Shown: positions 40,493-49,420 of the stretch, piece after piece
Layout of the letters: each line of letters opens with the position of its first letter
Position numbering within the stretch: the stretch's first letter is position 1
DNA from: Streptomyces sp. AC550_RSS872
GTDB taxonomy: Bacteria > Actinomycetota > Actinomycetes > Streptomycetales > Streptomycetaceae
Reading direction: 5' to 3'
Assembly (NCBI RefSeq): GCF_019049285.1
Contig: NZ_JAGMUL010000152.1
Span: 62,001-126,000, forward strand
Length of the DNA stretch: 64,000 nt
Notes under the pieces: model-generated
Seen by the model: the letters and a program-made list of their open reading frames with translations, nothing else
The model's database searches: none
Told to the model about the DNA's origin: nothing
Translations under genes and position numbers: made by a program

Positions 40493-41677
40493 ATGCCCTA
40501 CGACCGCCGCCTGCCCGTCACCGTCCTGTCCGGCTTCCTCGGGGCCGGCAAGACGACCCTGCTCAACCATGTCCTCGGCAACCGCGAGGGACTGCGTGTG
40601 GCGGTCATCGTCAACGACATGAGCGAGGTCAACATCGACGCCGCGCTCGTGCGCGGCGGCGAGGCCGCGCTGTCGCGGACCGAGGAGCGCCTGGTCGAGA
40701 TGACCAACGGCTGCATCTGCTGCACCCTGCGCGACGACCTGCTGGAGGAGGTCGACCGGCTCGCGCGTGAAGGCCGCTTCGACCATCTCCTCATCGAGTC
40801 GTCCGGCATCTCCGAACCCATGCCGGTCGCGGCCACCTTCGCCTTCGCCCGCGACGACGGCGCCACCCTCGGTGACCTCGCCCTCCTGGACACCATGGTC
40901 ACGGTCGTCGACGCCGCCAATTTCCTTACCGAGCTGGACAGCGGCGACGAGCTCGTCGAGCGCGGCCTCGACCAGTACGAGGAGGACGAGCGCACCGTCA
41001 GCGATCTCCTCGTCGACCAGGTCGAGTTCGCGGACGTCATCGTGCTCAACAAGCTCGACCTGGTGGACGCCGTGACGGCGGACCGGCTGCGGGCCGCGCT
41101 CGGCCGGCTCAACCCCGCCGCGCGGATCGTCGACGCCGTGCAGGGACGGGTGGCGCTCCACGATGTGCTCGGCACGCGGCTGTTCGACCTGGAGCGGGCC
41201 CAGCAGGCGCCGGGCTGGGTGCGGGAGCTGAACGGCGACCACGTGCCGGAGACCGAGGAGTACGGCATCTCGTCCACGGTGTTCCGCGCCGAGGCGCCCT
41301 TCCACCCCGGGCGGCTGTGGACCTTCGTCACGGAGGAGCTCGACAGCGGCACGTACGGGAAGGTGCTGCGCTCCAAGGGGTTCTTCACCCTGGCCAGCCG
41401 CCCGAACGTGACAGGGCTGTGGTCGCAGGCCGGTTCCGTCGCCCGCTTCGAGCCCAGCGCCGCACGGGACGCCGACACGCCGTACGCCCAGGAGCTGGTC
41501 TTCATCGGCACGCACCTGCGGGCGCCGGCACTCCGGGCCGCCCTGGCGCGGTGCCTGATGGCGGACGGCGAGGGCCTCGCGGGCGACGACCCGTTCCCGT
41601 CCTGGGACACCTACGGCATCGACGACGCCTGCGACCACGAGCAGGCGGCGGCCCCGCTCCAGGTGCCCGCTCACTGA
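40493..41677 (+). CDS. COG0523/CobW-family GTPase, probable zinc metallochaperone
   Basis: A 394-residue P-loop GTPase with Walker A GFLGAGKT (about residues 14-21), the metal-binding CxCC (Cys74, Cys76, Cys77 in NGCICCTLR), SSGISEP and guanine motif LNKLD. The C-terminal CobW_C domain follows, and the tail has a DDACDHE cluster that could bind metal. Members deliver zinc to client enzymes under limitation. It is cotranscribed with the zinc-free L32 gene (6-nt gap) below a Zur-box-like site, which favours zinc over cobalt or nickel. Confidence 0.92.
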   Translation: MPYDRRLPVTVLSGFLGAGKTTLLNHVLGNREGLRVAVIVNDMSEVNIDAALVRGGEAALSRTEERLVEMTNGCICCTLRDDLLEEVDRLAREGRFDHLLIESSGISEPMPVAATFAFARDDGATLGDLALLDTMVTVVDAANFLTELDSGDELVERGLDQYEEDERTVSDLLVDQVEFADVIVLNKLDLVDAVTADRLRAALGRLNPAARIVDAVQGRVALHDVLGTRLFDLERAQQAPGWVRELNGDHVPETEEYGISSTVFRAEAPFHPGRLWTFVTEELDSGTYGKVLRSKGFFTLASRPNVTGLWSQAGSVARFEPSAARDADTPYAQELVFIGTHLRAPALRAALARCLMADGEGLAGDDPFPSWDTYGIDDACDHEQAAAPLQVPAH

Positions 41678-41729
41678 GTTCCCCGGGGCACCTGAGGAAT
41701 CCTGCGGGCTCCCCGGTGTTGAACCCTGT

Positions 41730-42728
41730 ATGAGCTCCGTGATCGCCTCGGCCCGCTTCTCCGTCCTCGACCGCTCCCGCACCCGGGAGGGCCATACGAA
41801 CGCCGAGGCGCTGCGCGACACGGTGACCCTGGCCCGGGAGCTGGAGCAGCTGGGCTACCACCGCCTCTGGGTCTCGGAACACCACGGCGTCCCTGGCGTC
41901 GCGGGTTCCGCGCCGACCGTACTGGCCGCCGCAGTCGCGTCCGCGACCCGCACCATCCGGGTCGGGACCGGCGGCGTGATGCTGCCCAACCACCAACCGC
42001 TGGTCGTGGCCGAGCAGTTCGGGGTGCTGGAGTCCCTGTTCCCGGGTCGTATCGACATGGGGCTGGGGCGTTCGGTCGGCTTCACCGACGGGGTGCGCCG
42101 GGCGCTCGGGCGGGACAAGGGGGACGCGGAGGACTTCGCGGCGCAGATCCAGGAGCTGCTCGGCTGGTTCCGGGGCACCTCGCCCACGGGGGTGCACGCG
42201 CGTCCCGCCGAGGGGCTGGCGGTACCGCCGTTCGTGCTGGCCATGGGCGAGGGAGCGGACATCGCCGCCCGCGCCGGGCTGCCGATGGTCATCGGTGATC
42301 TCCGGAACAGGGAGAAGATGCAGCGCGGGATCGATCACTACCGCCGGCACTTCCGGCCCTCCCCCTGGGCGCGCGAGCCGTACGTCGTGATCTCCGGCTC
42401 CGTCGCGGTGGCCGCCACACCCGAGGAGGCCCGCCGGCTGCTCGTGCCGGAGGCCTGGTCGATGGCCCACTCGCGCACGCACGGAACCTTCCCGCCGCTG
42501 CCGCCCGCCGAGCGCGTCGAGACACTCACCATGACCGACCGGGAACGCGGCTTCTACGAGGGCGGCCTCACCGGGCACATCGCGGGCACCGAGGAGCAGG
42601 TGGCGCACGAGCTGGAGACGGTGCTGAAGGAAACGGGGGCGCAGGAGGTGCTGGTCACGACCAGTACGTACGACCGTGCGGCGCTGCTGGACTCGTACCG
42701 CAGGCTCGCCCGGATCGCAGGCGTCTGA
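41730..42728 (+). CDS. LLM-class flavin-dependent oxidoreductase
   Basis: A 332-residue luciferase-like monooxygenase of the group with the MsnO8/LLM signature: LGYHRLWVSEHHG, GSAPTVLAAAVAS, RIRVGTGGVMLPNHQPL and VAEQFGVLESLFPGRIDMGLGR. These residues line the FMN site in the TIM barrel. It oxidises an unknown substrate with reduced flavin supplied by another reductase. It has no clear ribosome site at ATG 41730 and no obvious operon partner. Confidence 0.9.
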   Translation: MSSVIASARFSVLDRSRTREGHTNAEALRDTVTLARELEQLGYHRLWVSEHHGVPGVAGSAPTVLAAAVASATRTIRVGTGGVMLPNHQPLVVAEQFGVLESLFPGRIDMGLGRSVGFTDGVRRALGRDKGDAEDFAAQIQELLGWFRGTSPTGVHARPAEGLAVPPFVLAMGEGADIAARAGLPMVIGDLRNREKMQRGIDHYRRHFRPSPWAREPYVVISGSVAVAATPEEARRLLVPEAWSMAHSRTHGTFPPLPPAERVETLTMTDRERGFYEGGLTGHIAGTEEQVAHELETVLKETGAQEVLVTTSTYDRAALLDSYRRLARIAGV

Positions 42729-42752
42729 TCCGGGCGAGCCGTCGGCTGCGGG

Positions 42753-44069
42753 TCAGTCCGACTCGCGCGGGTCGAAGGACCCGGTGTCGATCGTCAGCGG
42801 CTTCGGGAAGGCCCCGGCCACCGACTCCCAGCCCGTGAACTTGAAGTTGGTGCCCTCCCGGTCGCCGTCCGCCGGCGTGGCCTCGCCGTCGTGGGTGACG
42901 AGCAGGCCCTTGGGGAAGGACCGGCCGAGCGGGACGTTGACCACGGTGGCACCGTCGGAGTGCTGCACCCCGTCGGTGGCGGCACTGTCGGTGACGGCGA
43001 AGGAGCCGAGGTAGGCGTTGGAGCCCTGGCGCTCGTACACGGCGAAGGTGTTGTCGCCCTGGCTGGAGGCGAGCAGGTAGCCCTTGCCGTCGGCGGCGTG
43101 GTAGATCGTGGTGCCCTCGGCGTCGGCGCTCAGGTGCTCACCGCCGAAGCCGGGGTCGCCCGCCGTGTCGATGACGCACTCCTCTTCCTCGGCGTCGTAC
43201 GTCCACGGCGTGCCGTACTCCCGCACCCGGTCGATCAGCTCGGGCCGGCCGAACTCCTCGTCGTCCAGGTCGATCCGCCACAGCCCGACGTCCTCCTGGG
43301 CCGCGTACAGGACGTGCTCCTCCTGGTCGACGACCATGCCCTCGACCTGCGCGTGGTCGCCGGGGTCGGCGCACGGCGTCCAGCTCTTGCCGTTCGGCAG
43401 GGTGAAGGAACCGGGCAGATCGAGGGTGTCCTCGGTCTTGTAGCCGACGCGGCCGCCTCGATCCTCCAGTTGCAGCAGCCGTACCCGCGTCTCGGAGCGG
43501 CGCGACACCGCCACGTACGCGTTGTCGTCGTCGCTGAAGGCGGCCAGGCCGTAGGCGGTGCGCTGGTCGTCCACCTCGGTCTCGCTCGCGGAGAAGACCG
43601 GTGCGGCGTTCGCCGCCGTCACGTCCTTCAGCGGAGGCCTGCCCGCCGCCACCGCGGCCGGGTCGATGGCGTAGGCCCGTACCCGGTCCCGGCCGCGGTC
43701 GCTGACCAGCGCCAGGTCGGTCTTCCTGCCGTCCAGTTCGAAGCCGTACACGACATCGACGTTGTTGAAGCGGCCCGCCGCGGCGTTTTCGCCGGGCGCG
43801 GCGGGCGCGGCGATGTGCTGCAAGCGCGTGCCGTCGAGGCCGTAGACGTCGAGGCCCGCCTCCTTGAGCGTGGCGATCACGAGGCTGCGGCCCGGGTCGC
43901 GGGGGTCGACCCAGACGGCCGGGTCGTCGGCGTCGGCGTTCCCGCCCGCCTCGTCGTCGTACACGGCAGGCGTCTCGACGCGTGCGGACACGGAGACCGG
44001 CTGCGGGGCGGCGGCGCCCGTGACCATCAGCAGCGCGGCGGTGAGACTGCTCAGAGCTGAAGCGCTCAC
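42753..44069 (-). CDS. Secreted beta-propeller phytase
   Basis: A 438-residue secreted protein: signal peptide at residues 1-25 (hydrophobic ALSSLTAALLMVTGAAA), then DADDPAVWVDP near the N-terminus, FNNVDVVYGF, YGLAAF, VEGMVVDQEEHVLYAAQEDVGLW and a late KGLLVTHDG. This series of blades and acidic calcium/phosphate ligands is typical of BPP phytases, which release phosphate from phytate. The GTG start at 44069 follows GAGGAG by 4 nt. It is divergent from the UvrA-like gene. Confidence 0.9.
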   Translation of the reverse strand: MSASALSSLTAALLMVTGAAAPQPVSVSARVETPAVYDDEAGGNADADDPAVWVDPRDPGRSLVIATLKEAGLDVYGLDGTRLQHIAAPAAPGENAAAGRFNNVDVVYGFELDGRKTDLALVSDRGRDRVRAYAIDPAAVAAGRPPLKDVTAANAAPVFSASETEVDDQRTAYGLAAFSDDDNAYVAVSRRSETRVRLLQLEDRGGRVGYKTEDTLDLPGSFTLPNGKSWTPCADPGDHAQVEGMVVDQEEHVLYAAQEDVGLWRIDLDDEEFGRPELIDRVREYGTPWTYDAEEEECVIDTAGDPGFGGEHLSADAEGTTIYHAADGKGYLLASSQGDNTFAVYERQGSNAYLGSFAVTDSAATDGVQHSDGATVVNVPLGRSFPKGLLVTHDGEATPADGDREGTNFKFTGWESVAGAFPKPLTIDTGSFDPRESD

Positions 44070-44237
44070 GATGCTCCTCGGTAGGAAAAGAGACTGGTGA
44101 GACGCTATGGGCGGCCGGTGTGGGTGAGCCGACCGTCTCGTGAACTTCAGATGGCTCGTACGGACGTGCGTCCCGTTCGCATAGAATCGCGGGGTTTGCC
44201 CACGCCCGTGCCGCCTATGTCCCGGAGCCCTTGCGCC

Positions 44238-46574
44238 ATGCACTCCCCGCACGACCCCTACGTCCGTGTCCGTGGCGCCCGCGAGCACAACCTCAAGGGC
44301 GTGGATGTCGACATTCCGCGGGATGCGCTGGCCGTGTTCACGGGGGTGTCCGGGTCCGGGAAGTCGTCGCTCGCCTTCGGCACCATCTACGCCGAGGCCC
44401 AGCGCCGCTACTTCGAGTCCGTCGCGCCGTACGCGCGCAGGCTGATCCACCAGGTCGGCGCGCCGAAGGTGGGCGAGATCAGCGGACTTCCGCCCGCCGT
44501 GTCCCTCCAGCAGCGCCGATCGGCGCCGACGTCCCGCTCGTCCGTCGGCACGGTCACCAATCTGTCCAACTCCCTTCGGATGCTGTACTCCCGGGCGGGC
44601 GACTACCCGCCCGGCGCCGAGCGACTCGACTCGGACGCCTTCTCGCCGAACACCGCGGCGGGGGCGTGCCCGAAGTGCCACGGGCTCGGGCAAGTGCACC
44701 GTACGACCGAGGAGTTGCTGGTCCCCGATCCGGCGCTGTCGATCCGGGAGGGCGCGATCGCCGCGTGGCCGGGCGCCTGGCAGGGCAAGAACCTGCGGGA
44801 CATCCTCGACGCGCTCGGCCACGACGTCGACCGGCCCTGGCGCGAACTGCCCGCCGAGCAGCGCGAGTGGATCCTCTTCACCGAAGAGCAGCCGGTCGTC
44901 ACCGTCCACCCGGTGCGCGACGCCGACCGCATCCAACGGCCGTACCAGGGCACGTACATGAGCGCCCACCGGTACGTCATGAAGACATTCTCCGACTCCA
45001 AGAGCCCGACGCTCCGGGCGAGGGCGGAGCGGTTCCTCGCCACCGCGCCCTGCCCGGCGTGCGGCGGCAGCAGGCTGCGGCCCGAGGCGCTGGCGGTGAC
45101 CTTCGCCGGCCGGACGATCGCCGCGCTGGCCGCGCTGCCGCTCGCCGAGCTGGCGGGCACCCTGGACGGCGAAGCCTCGTCGGAGACGGCCCGTGTGCTC
45201 ACCGAGGACCTCAAGTCCCGTATCGCACCGGTCGTCGAGCTCGGCCTCGGCTACCTCAGCCTCGACCGGGCCACGCCCACGCTCTCGGCGGGCGAACTAC
45301 AGCGCCTGCGGCTCGCGACCCAGCTGCGGTCCGGACTCTTCGGTGTCGTGTACGTCCTCGACGAGCCGTCCGCGGGACTGCACCCGGCGGACACCGAGGC
45401 GCTGCTGACGGTGCTGGCGCGGCTGAAGGCGGCCGGGAACACGGTGTTCGTCGTCGAGCACCACCTCGACGTCATGCGCGGCGCCGACTGGCTGGTCGAC
45501 GTGGGGCCGCGTGCGGGTGAGCACGGCGGGGAGGTGCTGCACAGCGGGCCGGTGGCGGAGCTGGCGAGGGTCGCGGAGTCGGCCACCGCGCGCTTCCTGT
45601 TCGACGACTCCCCCGCCGCCGTACGCCAAGTGCGCGCCCCGCACGGCCAGTTGAAGGTCGGCCCCATCACCCGGCACAACCTGCGCGGGGTGACCGCCGA
45701 GTTCCCGCTCGGCGCGTTCACAGCCGTCACCGGTGTCTCCGGCTCGGGCAAGTCCACGCTCATCGGCGAGATCACCGAGGACCTGGAAGGGGTCGGGCGG
45801 CTGGTCTCGGTCGACCAGAGGCCGATCGGCCGCACCCCGCGTTCCAACCTCGCGACCTACACCGGCCTCTTCGACGTCGTACGCAAGGTGTTCGCGGCCA
45901 CCGACGAGGCACGGGAGCGCGGTTACGGCGTCGGGCGCTTCTCCTTCAATGTCGCGGGAGGTCGCTGCGAGACCTGCCAGGGCGAGGGGTTCGTCAGCGT
46001 CGAGCTGTTGTTCCTGCCGAGCACGTACGCCCCGTGCCCGGACTGCGGCGGGGCGCGCTACAACCCCGAGACGCTCCAGGTGGCGTACGGGGGACGGAAC
46101 ATCGCGCAGGTGCTGGACCTCACGGTGGAGGCGGCCGCGGAGTTCTTCGCGGACACCCCGGCCGTGGCCCGCAGCCTCGCCACCCTGCTGGACGTCGGCC
46201 TCGGCTATCTGCGGCTCGGGCAGCCCGCGACCGAGCTGTCCGGCGGCGAGGCCCAGCGCATCAAGCTGGCGAGCGAGTTGCAGCGCGCCCGTCGCGGCCA
46301 CACCCTGTACCTCCTCGACGAGCCGACGACCGGCCTCCACCCGGCCGACGTGGAGGTCCTGATGCGCCAGCTGCACGGGCTCGTCGACGCCGGGCACACC
46401 GTGGTCGTGGTCGAGCACGACATGTCCGTCGTCGCGGGCGCGGACTGGGTGATCGACCTGGGGCCGGGCGGCGGGGACGCGGGCGGACGGATCGTGGCGG
46501 CGGGCCGGCCGGCGGAGGTGGCGCGCACTGAGGGGAGCGCCACGGCGCCGTATCTGGCTCGTGCGGTGCCCTGA
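44238..46574 (+). CDS. UvrA-like ABC ATPase (drug-resistance type UvrA paralogue)
   Basis: A 778-residue protein with two ABC ATPase modules: Walker A GVSGSGKSSL and GVSGSGKSTL, signature motifs LSAGELQRL and LSGGEAQRI, and Walker B YVLDEPSAGLH and YLLDEPTTGLH. Zinc-finger pairs CPKCHGLG, CPACGGSR, CETCQGEG and CPDCGG are present. It is shorter than housekeeping UvrA (about 950) because the UvrB-binding insertion is reduced. Such UvrA2-type paralogues are linked to tolerance of DNA-binding drugs. ATG 44238 was taken; ATG 44217 in frame is possible. Confidence 0.92.
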   Translation: MHSPHDPYVRVRGAREHNLKGVDVDIPRDALAVFTGVSGSGKSSLAFGTIYAEAQRRYFESVAPYARRLIHQVGAPKVGEISGLPPAVSLQQRRSAPTSRSSVGTVTNLSNSLRMLYSRAGDYPPGAERLDSDAFSPNTAAGACPKCHGLGQVHRTTEELLVPDPALSIREGAIAAWPGAWQGKNLRDILDALGHDVDRPWRELPAEQREWILFTEEQPVVTVHPVRDADRIQRPYQGTYMSAHRYVMKTFSDSKSPTLRARAERFLATAPCPACGGSRLRPEALAVTFAGRTIAALAALPLAELAGTLDGEASSETARVLTEDLKSRIAPVVELGLGYLSLDRATPTLSAGELQRLRLATQLRSGLFGVVYVLDEPSAGLHPADTEALLTVLARLKAAGNTVFVVEHHLDVMRGADWLVDVGPRAGEHGGEVLHSGPVAELARVAESATARFLFDDSPAAVRQVRAPHGQLKVGPITRHNLRGVTAEFPLGAFTAVTGVSGSGKSTLIGEITEDLEGVGRLVSVDQRPIGRTPRSNLATYTGLFDVVRKVFAATDEARERGYGVGRFSFNVAGGRCETCQGEGFVSVELLFLPSTYAPCPDCGGARYNPETLQVAYGGRNIAQVLDLTVEAAAEFFADTPAVARSLATLLDVGLGYLRLGQPATELSGGEAQRIKLASELQRARRGHTLYLLDEPTTGLHPADVEVLMRQLHGLVDAGHTVVVVEHDMSVVAGADWVIDLGPGGGDAGGRIVAAGRPAEVARTEGSATAPYLARAVP

Positions 46575-46603
46575 TCCGACGGGCGCGATGCCCTGAAAAG
46601 CCC

Positions 46604-46634
46604 TTGAGAGCCGGGCACTTGCGGCTCGTAGAAT
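46604..46634 (+). promoter_or_regulatory. Candidate vegetative promoter of the nucleotidyltransferase gene
   Basis: TTGAGA at 46604-46609 and TAGAAT at 46629-46634 are 19 nt apart, a HrdB-like pair in the gap before 46752. The same TAGAATCGC string recurs upstream of the UvrA-like gene at about 44180-44192. No experimental support. Confidence 0.35.
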
Positions 46635-46751
46635 CGCCGCGTGCGTTGATCCTCCGCGCGGCGGCGCGTGCCGTCGCGGACCGTGCGGGCGCCCGGACGT
46701 TCCGTGGCCGCCCCGGCAGGCATACCCGTCACCGTCCCACGGAGATCACGC

Positions 46752-47489
46752 ATGACCGCGCAGCAGCCCCTCACCTGGGACGCGTTCGTCGCACTCGCCA
46801 CGGCCGACCCCGCCGTCGTCGGCCTGGTCCTCAAGGGCTCGCGGGCCCATGACGGCATGGCCACCTGGCGCTCGGACCACGATCTGTACGTCGTCCTCGC
46901 GGACGGCGCGGCGACGGACCTGCGTCGCTTCACCGGCCACCGCACGTCCCGGCTGGATCTGGTGATCGTGTCTCTCGCCGAGTTCCGGACGGCCGGAATG
47001 CCAGGATTCGAGCGTTACGCCCTCGCCCGGGCGCGGGTCGTGCTCGACCGGCTGGACGGCGGGATCGCGGAGATCATCGCCGCCAAGGCGCGGCTCGGCG
47101 CCGACGAGGCGTTCCGGGCGGCAGACGGATGGCTCGACGCGTACGCCAACTCCCTCTACCGCTCGGTCAAGAACGACCGTGACGGCGAGCCGCTCGCCGC
47201 CCGGCTCGACGCCACCGACAGCGTGGGACACCTTCTGGAGCTGCTCTTCGCCCTGGACCGGCGCCCTCGCCCGTACAACAAGTACCTACGCTGGGAACTC
47301 GCCCGCCATCCGCTGCCGGGCTGGGACGGCGCCGCCCTGCTGCGGGACGTGGACCGCATCTCGGCGAGCGGCGATGTGGCGGTCCAGCGGCGGCTGTTCG
47401 CCCGCGTGGAGGCCGCGGCCCGCCGGGCGGGGCACGGGGCGGTGCTGGATGGCTGGGGCGAGGATCTGCGGCTGATGCGACCCCGGTAG
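46752..47489 (+). CDS. Nucleotidyltransferase-fold protein (aminoglycoside adenylyltransferase-like)
   Basis: A 245-residue protein whose N-terminal domain has the polymerase-beta-type catalytic pattern: VLKGSRAHDG followed by SDHDLYVV (two metal-binding Asp) and a third acidic strand LDLVIV. The C-terminal half is helical with LDATDSVGHLLELLFALDRRPRPYNKYL, resembling the DUF4037/kanamycin-nucleotidyltransferase-like C-terminal fold. Substrate unknown; resistance function is only a possibility. ATG 46752 follows GGAG. Its last 204 nt are overlapped by the convergent acyltransferase frame. Confidence 0.8.
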   Translation: MTAQQPLTWDAFVALATADPAVVGLVLKGSRAHDGMATWRSDHDLYVVLADGAATDLRRFTGHRTSRLDLVIVSLAEFRTAGMPGFERYALARARVVLDRLDGGIAEIIAAKARLGADEAFRAADGWLDAYANSLYRSVKNDRDGEPLAARLDATDSVGHLLELLFALDRRPRPYNKYLRWELARHPLPGWDGAALLRDVDRISASGDVAVQRRLFARVEAAARRAGHGAVLDGWGEDLRLMRPR

Positions 47490-48350
47490 CACGGAGCGTT
47501 CGGCGGCTCGGGCGAGGCTGCGGCGGTCGGTGTGCCGGCCCGGCGCGATGGCGTCGCGCACCTCGACGTCGGCGACCAGCTCGCGTGCCCGCACCACCCG
47601 CCACACCGAGGTGAGCAGCGCGTCCTCGCCGACGAAGGCGGCGGCCGTGCTGGGCGTGCCCTGGGCCAGCCTGTAGTGCAGGCGGACCGGCTGGACGGGG
47701 ACGTCCGCGTCGAGGGCCGCCTGGAAGGCCGCCCGGCGGAAGCGGCCCTGGGCGCGACCGCACCAGGTGCTGCCCTCGGGGAACACCGCGACCGCCTCCC
47801 CGGCCCGCAGCGCCTCGGCGATCCGGGCCACCGTACCGGGCAGGGCGCGGATCCGGTCCCGGTCGATGAACAGGGCGCCGCTGCGGGCGGTCAGCCACCC
47901 CGCGACGGGCCAGTCCCGGATCTCCGACTTGGCGAGCATCCGCGCCGGGCGGACGGCGGCGAGCAGCGGGATGTCCAGCCAGGAGACGTGGTTGGCGACG
48001 AGCAGCAGGCCGCCGTCGGGCGCGGCTCCGCCCTCGACCCGTACCCGGACCCCCGCGGCCCGGACGACCCAGCCGCACCAGCGCCGGATCAGCCCCGCGG
48101 GTATCAGCCCGCTCAACGGGATGGCGACGACCCCGACGACCAGCAGGAGCAGGACCGCCGTGAGCCGCAGCGCGGCCAGGGGTACGGCTCTGGCACGCCC
48201 TCGCGCGGCCGCGCACGCCTGCGGGGTGCAGGGCGCGTGGGGCCGCCAGAGGTTCGCCGCCTCGACGGGGTGGGCGGGCCGGGGAGCGGTCGCCGTGGGG
48301 ACACGTACGGCACCGAGGGACTGGATGCTCATGGCCGCCACGTCCGTCAC
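47286..48350 (-). CDS. olsA: Lyso-ornithine-lipid O-acyltransferase (PlsC family)
   Basis: A PlsC-type acyltransferase with a membrane segment (LTAVLLLLVVGVVAIPLSG), the HX4D catalytic motif NHVSWLD, the FPEGSTW glycerol-type substrate motif and a late LHYRLAQG. It would acylate lyso-ornithine lipid in the second step of ornithine-lipid synthesis. GTG 48350 overlaps the stop of the N-acyltransferase gene (GTGA). The open frame has 354 codons, but family homology appears to end near 47,495; the last ~70 residues run antisense to the nucleotidyltransferase gene and look non-native, as if the original stop was lost. Confidence 0.83.
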   Translation of the reverse strand: MTDVAAMSIQSLGAVRVPTATAPRPAHPVEAANLWRPHAPCTPQACAAARGRARAVPLAALRLTAVLLLLVVGVVAIPLSGLIPAGLIRRWCGWVVRAAGVRVRVEGGAAPDGGLLLVANHVSWLDIPLLAAVRPARMLAKSEIRDWPVAGWLTARSGALFIDRDRIRALPGTVARIAEALRAGEAVAVFPEGSTWCGRAQGRFRRAAFQAALDADVPVQPVRLHYRLAQGTPSTAAAFVGEDALLTSVWRVVRARELVADVEVRDAIAPGRHTDRRSLARAAERSVLPGSHQPQILAPAIQHRPVPRPAGRGLHAGEQPPLDRHIAARRDAVHVPQQGGAVPARQRMAGEFPA

Positions 48351-49117
48351 GCCGGGACGAGGGAGAGGAAGTGCCGCAGATAGCGCGAGTTGACCCGGCG
48401 CATCGACAGCAGCACGTACAGGTCGGCGACCCCGAACTCAGGGTCGTGCGCGGGCTCGCCGCAGACGAAGGCACCGAGGCGGAGGTAGCCGCGCAGAAGG
48501 GCCGGGAGTTCGGTGCGGGTGGCAGGGACCGGGGCGGTCGGCTGCCAGGGCCGCAGCGGTCGGACCCGGTACTCCTCCGGCGCCAGGTGTTTGGCCTGCA
48601 CCCGGTCCCAGGTCGCGGCCGCGAGCGTGCCGCCGTCGGCGAGCGGGATCGAGCAGCAGCCGGCCAGCCACTCGTGACCGCGGTCCACCATGTAGCGGGC
48701 GATGCCGGCCCAGATCAGGCTGATGACGGCGCCGTCGCGGTGGTCGGGGTGCACGCAGGAGCGGCCGACCTCCACCAGGTCGGGGCGCAGGGCGTCGATC
48801 CGGGTGAGGTCGAACTCGCCCTCGGAGTACAGCCGTCCGGCGACCGCGGCGCGCTCCGGCGGCAGCAGCCGGTAGGTGCCGACGACCTGCCCGGACACCT
48901 CCTCACGCACCAGCAGATGGTCGCAGTACGCGTCGAAGGCGTCGATGTCGTGACCCGGTTGCGGGGTGGACAGCAGGGCCCCCATCTCACCGGCGAAGAC
49001 GTCGTGCCGCAGCCGCTGGGCGGCGCGCACGTCCTCCTCGTTGCGGGCGAGGCCGACGGTGTAGCGAGTGGGTGCCGCGGGCTGCGGGGGACGGTCGACG
49101 GTCAGTACGCCGGTCAT
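48347..49117 (-). CDS. olsB: L-ornithine N-alpha-acyltransferase (GNAT/OlsB family)
   Basis: A 256-residue GNAT-fold acyltransferase of the hemolysin-like/OlsB group: AQRLRHDVFAGEMGA, DAFDAYCDHLLV, VVGTYRLLPPERA, VEVGRSCVHPDHRDG and GIARYMVDRGHEWLAGCCSI are diagnostic. It transfers a 3-hydroxyacyl group from ACP to ornithine, giving lyso-ornithine lipid for OlsA. The pair forms a coupled operon. Ornithine lipids replace phospholipids under phosphate limitation in many bacteria. Confidence 0.88.
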   Translation of the reverse strand: MTGVLTVDRPPQPAAPTRYTVGLARNEEDVRAAQRLRHDVFAGEMGALLSTPQPGHDIDAFDAYCDHLLVREEVSGQVVGTYRLLPPERAAVAGRLYSEGEFDLTRIDALRPDLVEVGRSCVHPDHRDGAVISLIWAGIARYMVDRGHEWLAGCCSIPLADGGTLAAATWDRVQAKHLAPEEYRVRPLRPWQPTAPVPATRTELPALLRGYLRLGAFVCGEPAHDPEFGVADLYVLLSMRRVNSRYLRHFLSLVPA

Positions 49118-49349
49118 GGCTTACTCCTGGTCACGGGCCGGGGACGGCAAACGGAGGGCAGTGGCGAGCGGTGTGAGGTGCCGCCCCTGTTCTTCCTATG
49201 CCGGTTGGCGTATGCGTGACCTGTGCCAGGAGAGTTGATGTGCGGAGGTTGAACGGCGTGGGCCGGTACCGGCCGTCCATGTTCCGGTGCCCGGCCGGTC
49301 AGCCGGCCGGTCCGGTGCCGTTCACCTGACGCGTGCCGGAAGGCGAGAC

Positions 49350-49377
49350 GGGGCCGGGGAGCACCACTCCCGGCCCC
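49350..49377. terminator. Hairpin terminator downstream of sdhB
   Basis: GGGGCCGGGGAG pairs with CTCCCGGCCCC with one bulged G around a 5-nt loop. It lies about 45 nt past the sdhB stop at 49421 (minus strand). The rest of the 303-bp gap 49118-49420 should hold the olsB promoter; no other gene is seen. Confidence 0.7.
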
Positions 49378-49420
49378 GCCCGTCCGCACCTTTCGGCGAA
49401 CGTCTGTTGTGCGGCTCCGG

